DNA of 64,000 nt, taken from NCBI RefSeq assembly GCF_029525555.1, contig NZ_JAPDHZ010000006.1:496001-560000 (forward strand), given 5' to 3'. The position numbers and the translations under genes are program-made. The stretch comes from Cohnella ginsengisoli (lineage in GTDB: Bacteria > Bacillota > Bacilli > Paenibacillales > Paenibacillaceae). Every line of letters begins with the position of its first letter. The first letter of the stretch is position 1. This document shows positions 63,651 to 64,000 of this stretch, piece after piece. The notes below the pieces were generated by a model. It saw nothing but the letters and a program-made list of their open reading frames with translations, searched no databases and was not told the DNA's origin.

Positions 63651-63940
63651 TATGCGACTATCGCCGCCAATTCGAGCGAGATGGCGGCGGAGTTAGGGCC
63701 CGTATGCGCTTATCGGCGCCTTTCAGAGCGCCTTCGAGGTCGGTGGGGCTGAGATAGCCGAAAAAACCGGCTAACGGAGCCGGGTTCGGGGATGGTGGGG
63801 TGAGATAGCCGGAAAAATCGGTTAACGGTCCGGGTACGAGGTTGGTGGGGCCGAGATAGCCGAAAAAACCGGCTAACGGAGGCGGGTACGGGGGCGCTGG
63901 GGCAGAGATAGCCGAAAAAGTCGGCTATCTCTGCTCGGCA
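63651..63940. repeat. Intergenic repeat region: two arrays with 51-52 base period
   Basis: TATGCGACTATCGCCGCC recurs as TATGCGCTTATCGGCGCC at 63651 and 63703 (52 bases). A second family, GAGATAGCCGAAAAAACCGG, starts at 63751, 63802, 63853 and 63905 (51, 51, 52 bases). The last copy is a perfect 13-base hairpin, CAGAGATAGCCGA with TCGGCTATCTCTG. Nothing else was recognised in 63577-64000. Confidence 0.85.
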
Positions 63941-64000
63941 CTTCAGACAATCGGCGGCTCCATGCCTATGTCGGACCATTCCTCGCGCGAAGGTCCGTAC

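Noticed and set aside
63710..63979. A minus-strand frame with 17-residue RFFRLS repeats
   Set aside because: Same reason: it is the 51-base array read in an open frame. No start signal and low-complexity composition.

Overview
The window looks like chromosomal DNA from a GC-rich, spore-forming Firmicute of the Paenibacillaceae, most like Cohnella or Paenibacillus. The reasons are a GerK-type spore germination operon with a SigG-like promoter, an aa3-type menaquinol oxidase (qoxABCD), YesM/YesN two-component regulators beside carbohydrate ABC transporters, an S-layer-homology (SLH) surface protein, strong AGGAGG ribosome binding sites and many GTG/TTG starts. No rRNA, tRNA or CRISPR array was seen.

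Layout. 1-1404: 3' part of a group II intron. 1.5-6.5 kb: aldose 1-epimerase, an XRE/MmyB regulator, fabF, purT. 6.5-10.7 kb (minus): a germination receptor operon. 10.8-14.0 kb: HxlR regulator, HD phosphohydrolase, a DUF4097 cell-envelope pair, a small membrane protein. 14.3-18.2 kb: qoxABCD. 18.4-33.1 kb (minus): a carbohydrate sensing and uptake block made of YesM/YesN, two large secreted proteins, a solute-binding protein, two permeases, a Gfo/Idh/MocA oxidoreductase and a GNAT-PP2C fusion. 33.3-35.2 kb: a complete IIC-like group II intron that separates a cation-efflux gene from its terminator. 36.4-39.8 kb: an ATP-grasp/alpha-E/transglutaminase operon with a hairpin leader. 40.3-41.9 kb: a guanine-type riboswitch upstream of a COG2509-like FAD dehydrogenase. 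41.9-46.8 kb: YeiH-like exporter and divergent LysR, DsbA-like protein, aldo/keto reductase, Rrf2 regulator with operator, thioredoxin. 46.9-51.3 kb: lipoproteins, an OmpR-type two-component system and a membrane molybdoenzyme. 51.3-54.9 kb (minus): an ECF sigma factor, a membrane-tethered solute-binding domain that may be its anti-sigma factor, and a second solute-binding lipoprotein. 55.2-63.6 kb: small proteins, ychF, a marR/CBS/MFS locus, a stalk-domain protein and an ABC exporter.

Two things run through the whole window. First, at least 19 genes are broken by one-base length differences, nearly all +1 in runs of A, T, G or C. Removing one base restores full-length, family-typical proteins, so this is most likely homopolymer miscalling, and the genes are annotated here as intact with the disrupted run given. 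Second, several intergenic arrays of unrelated sequence share a 51-52 nt period with a small hairpin in each unit. Together with the sigma factor/tethered solute-binding trio and the riboswitch-FAD gene pair, these are the best candidates for undescribed biology.
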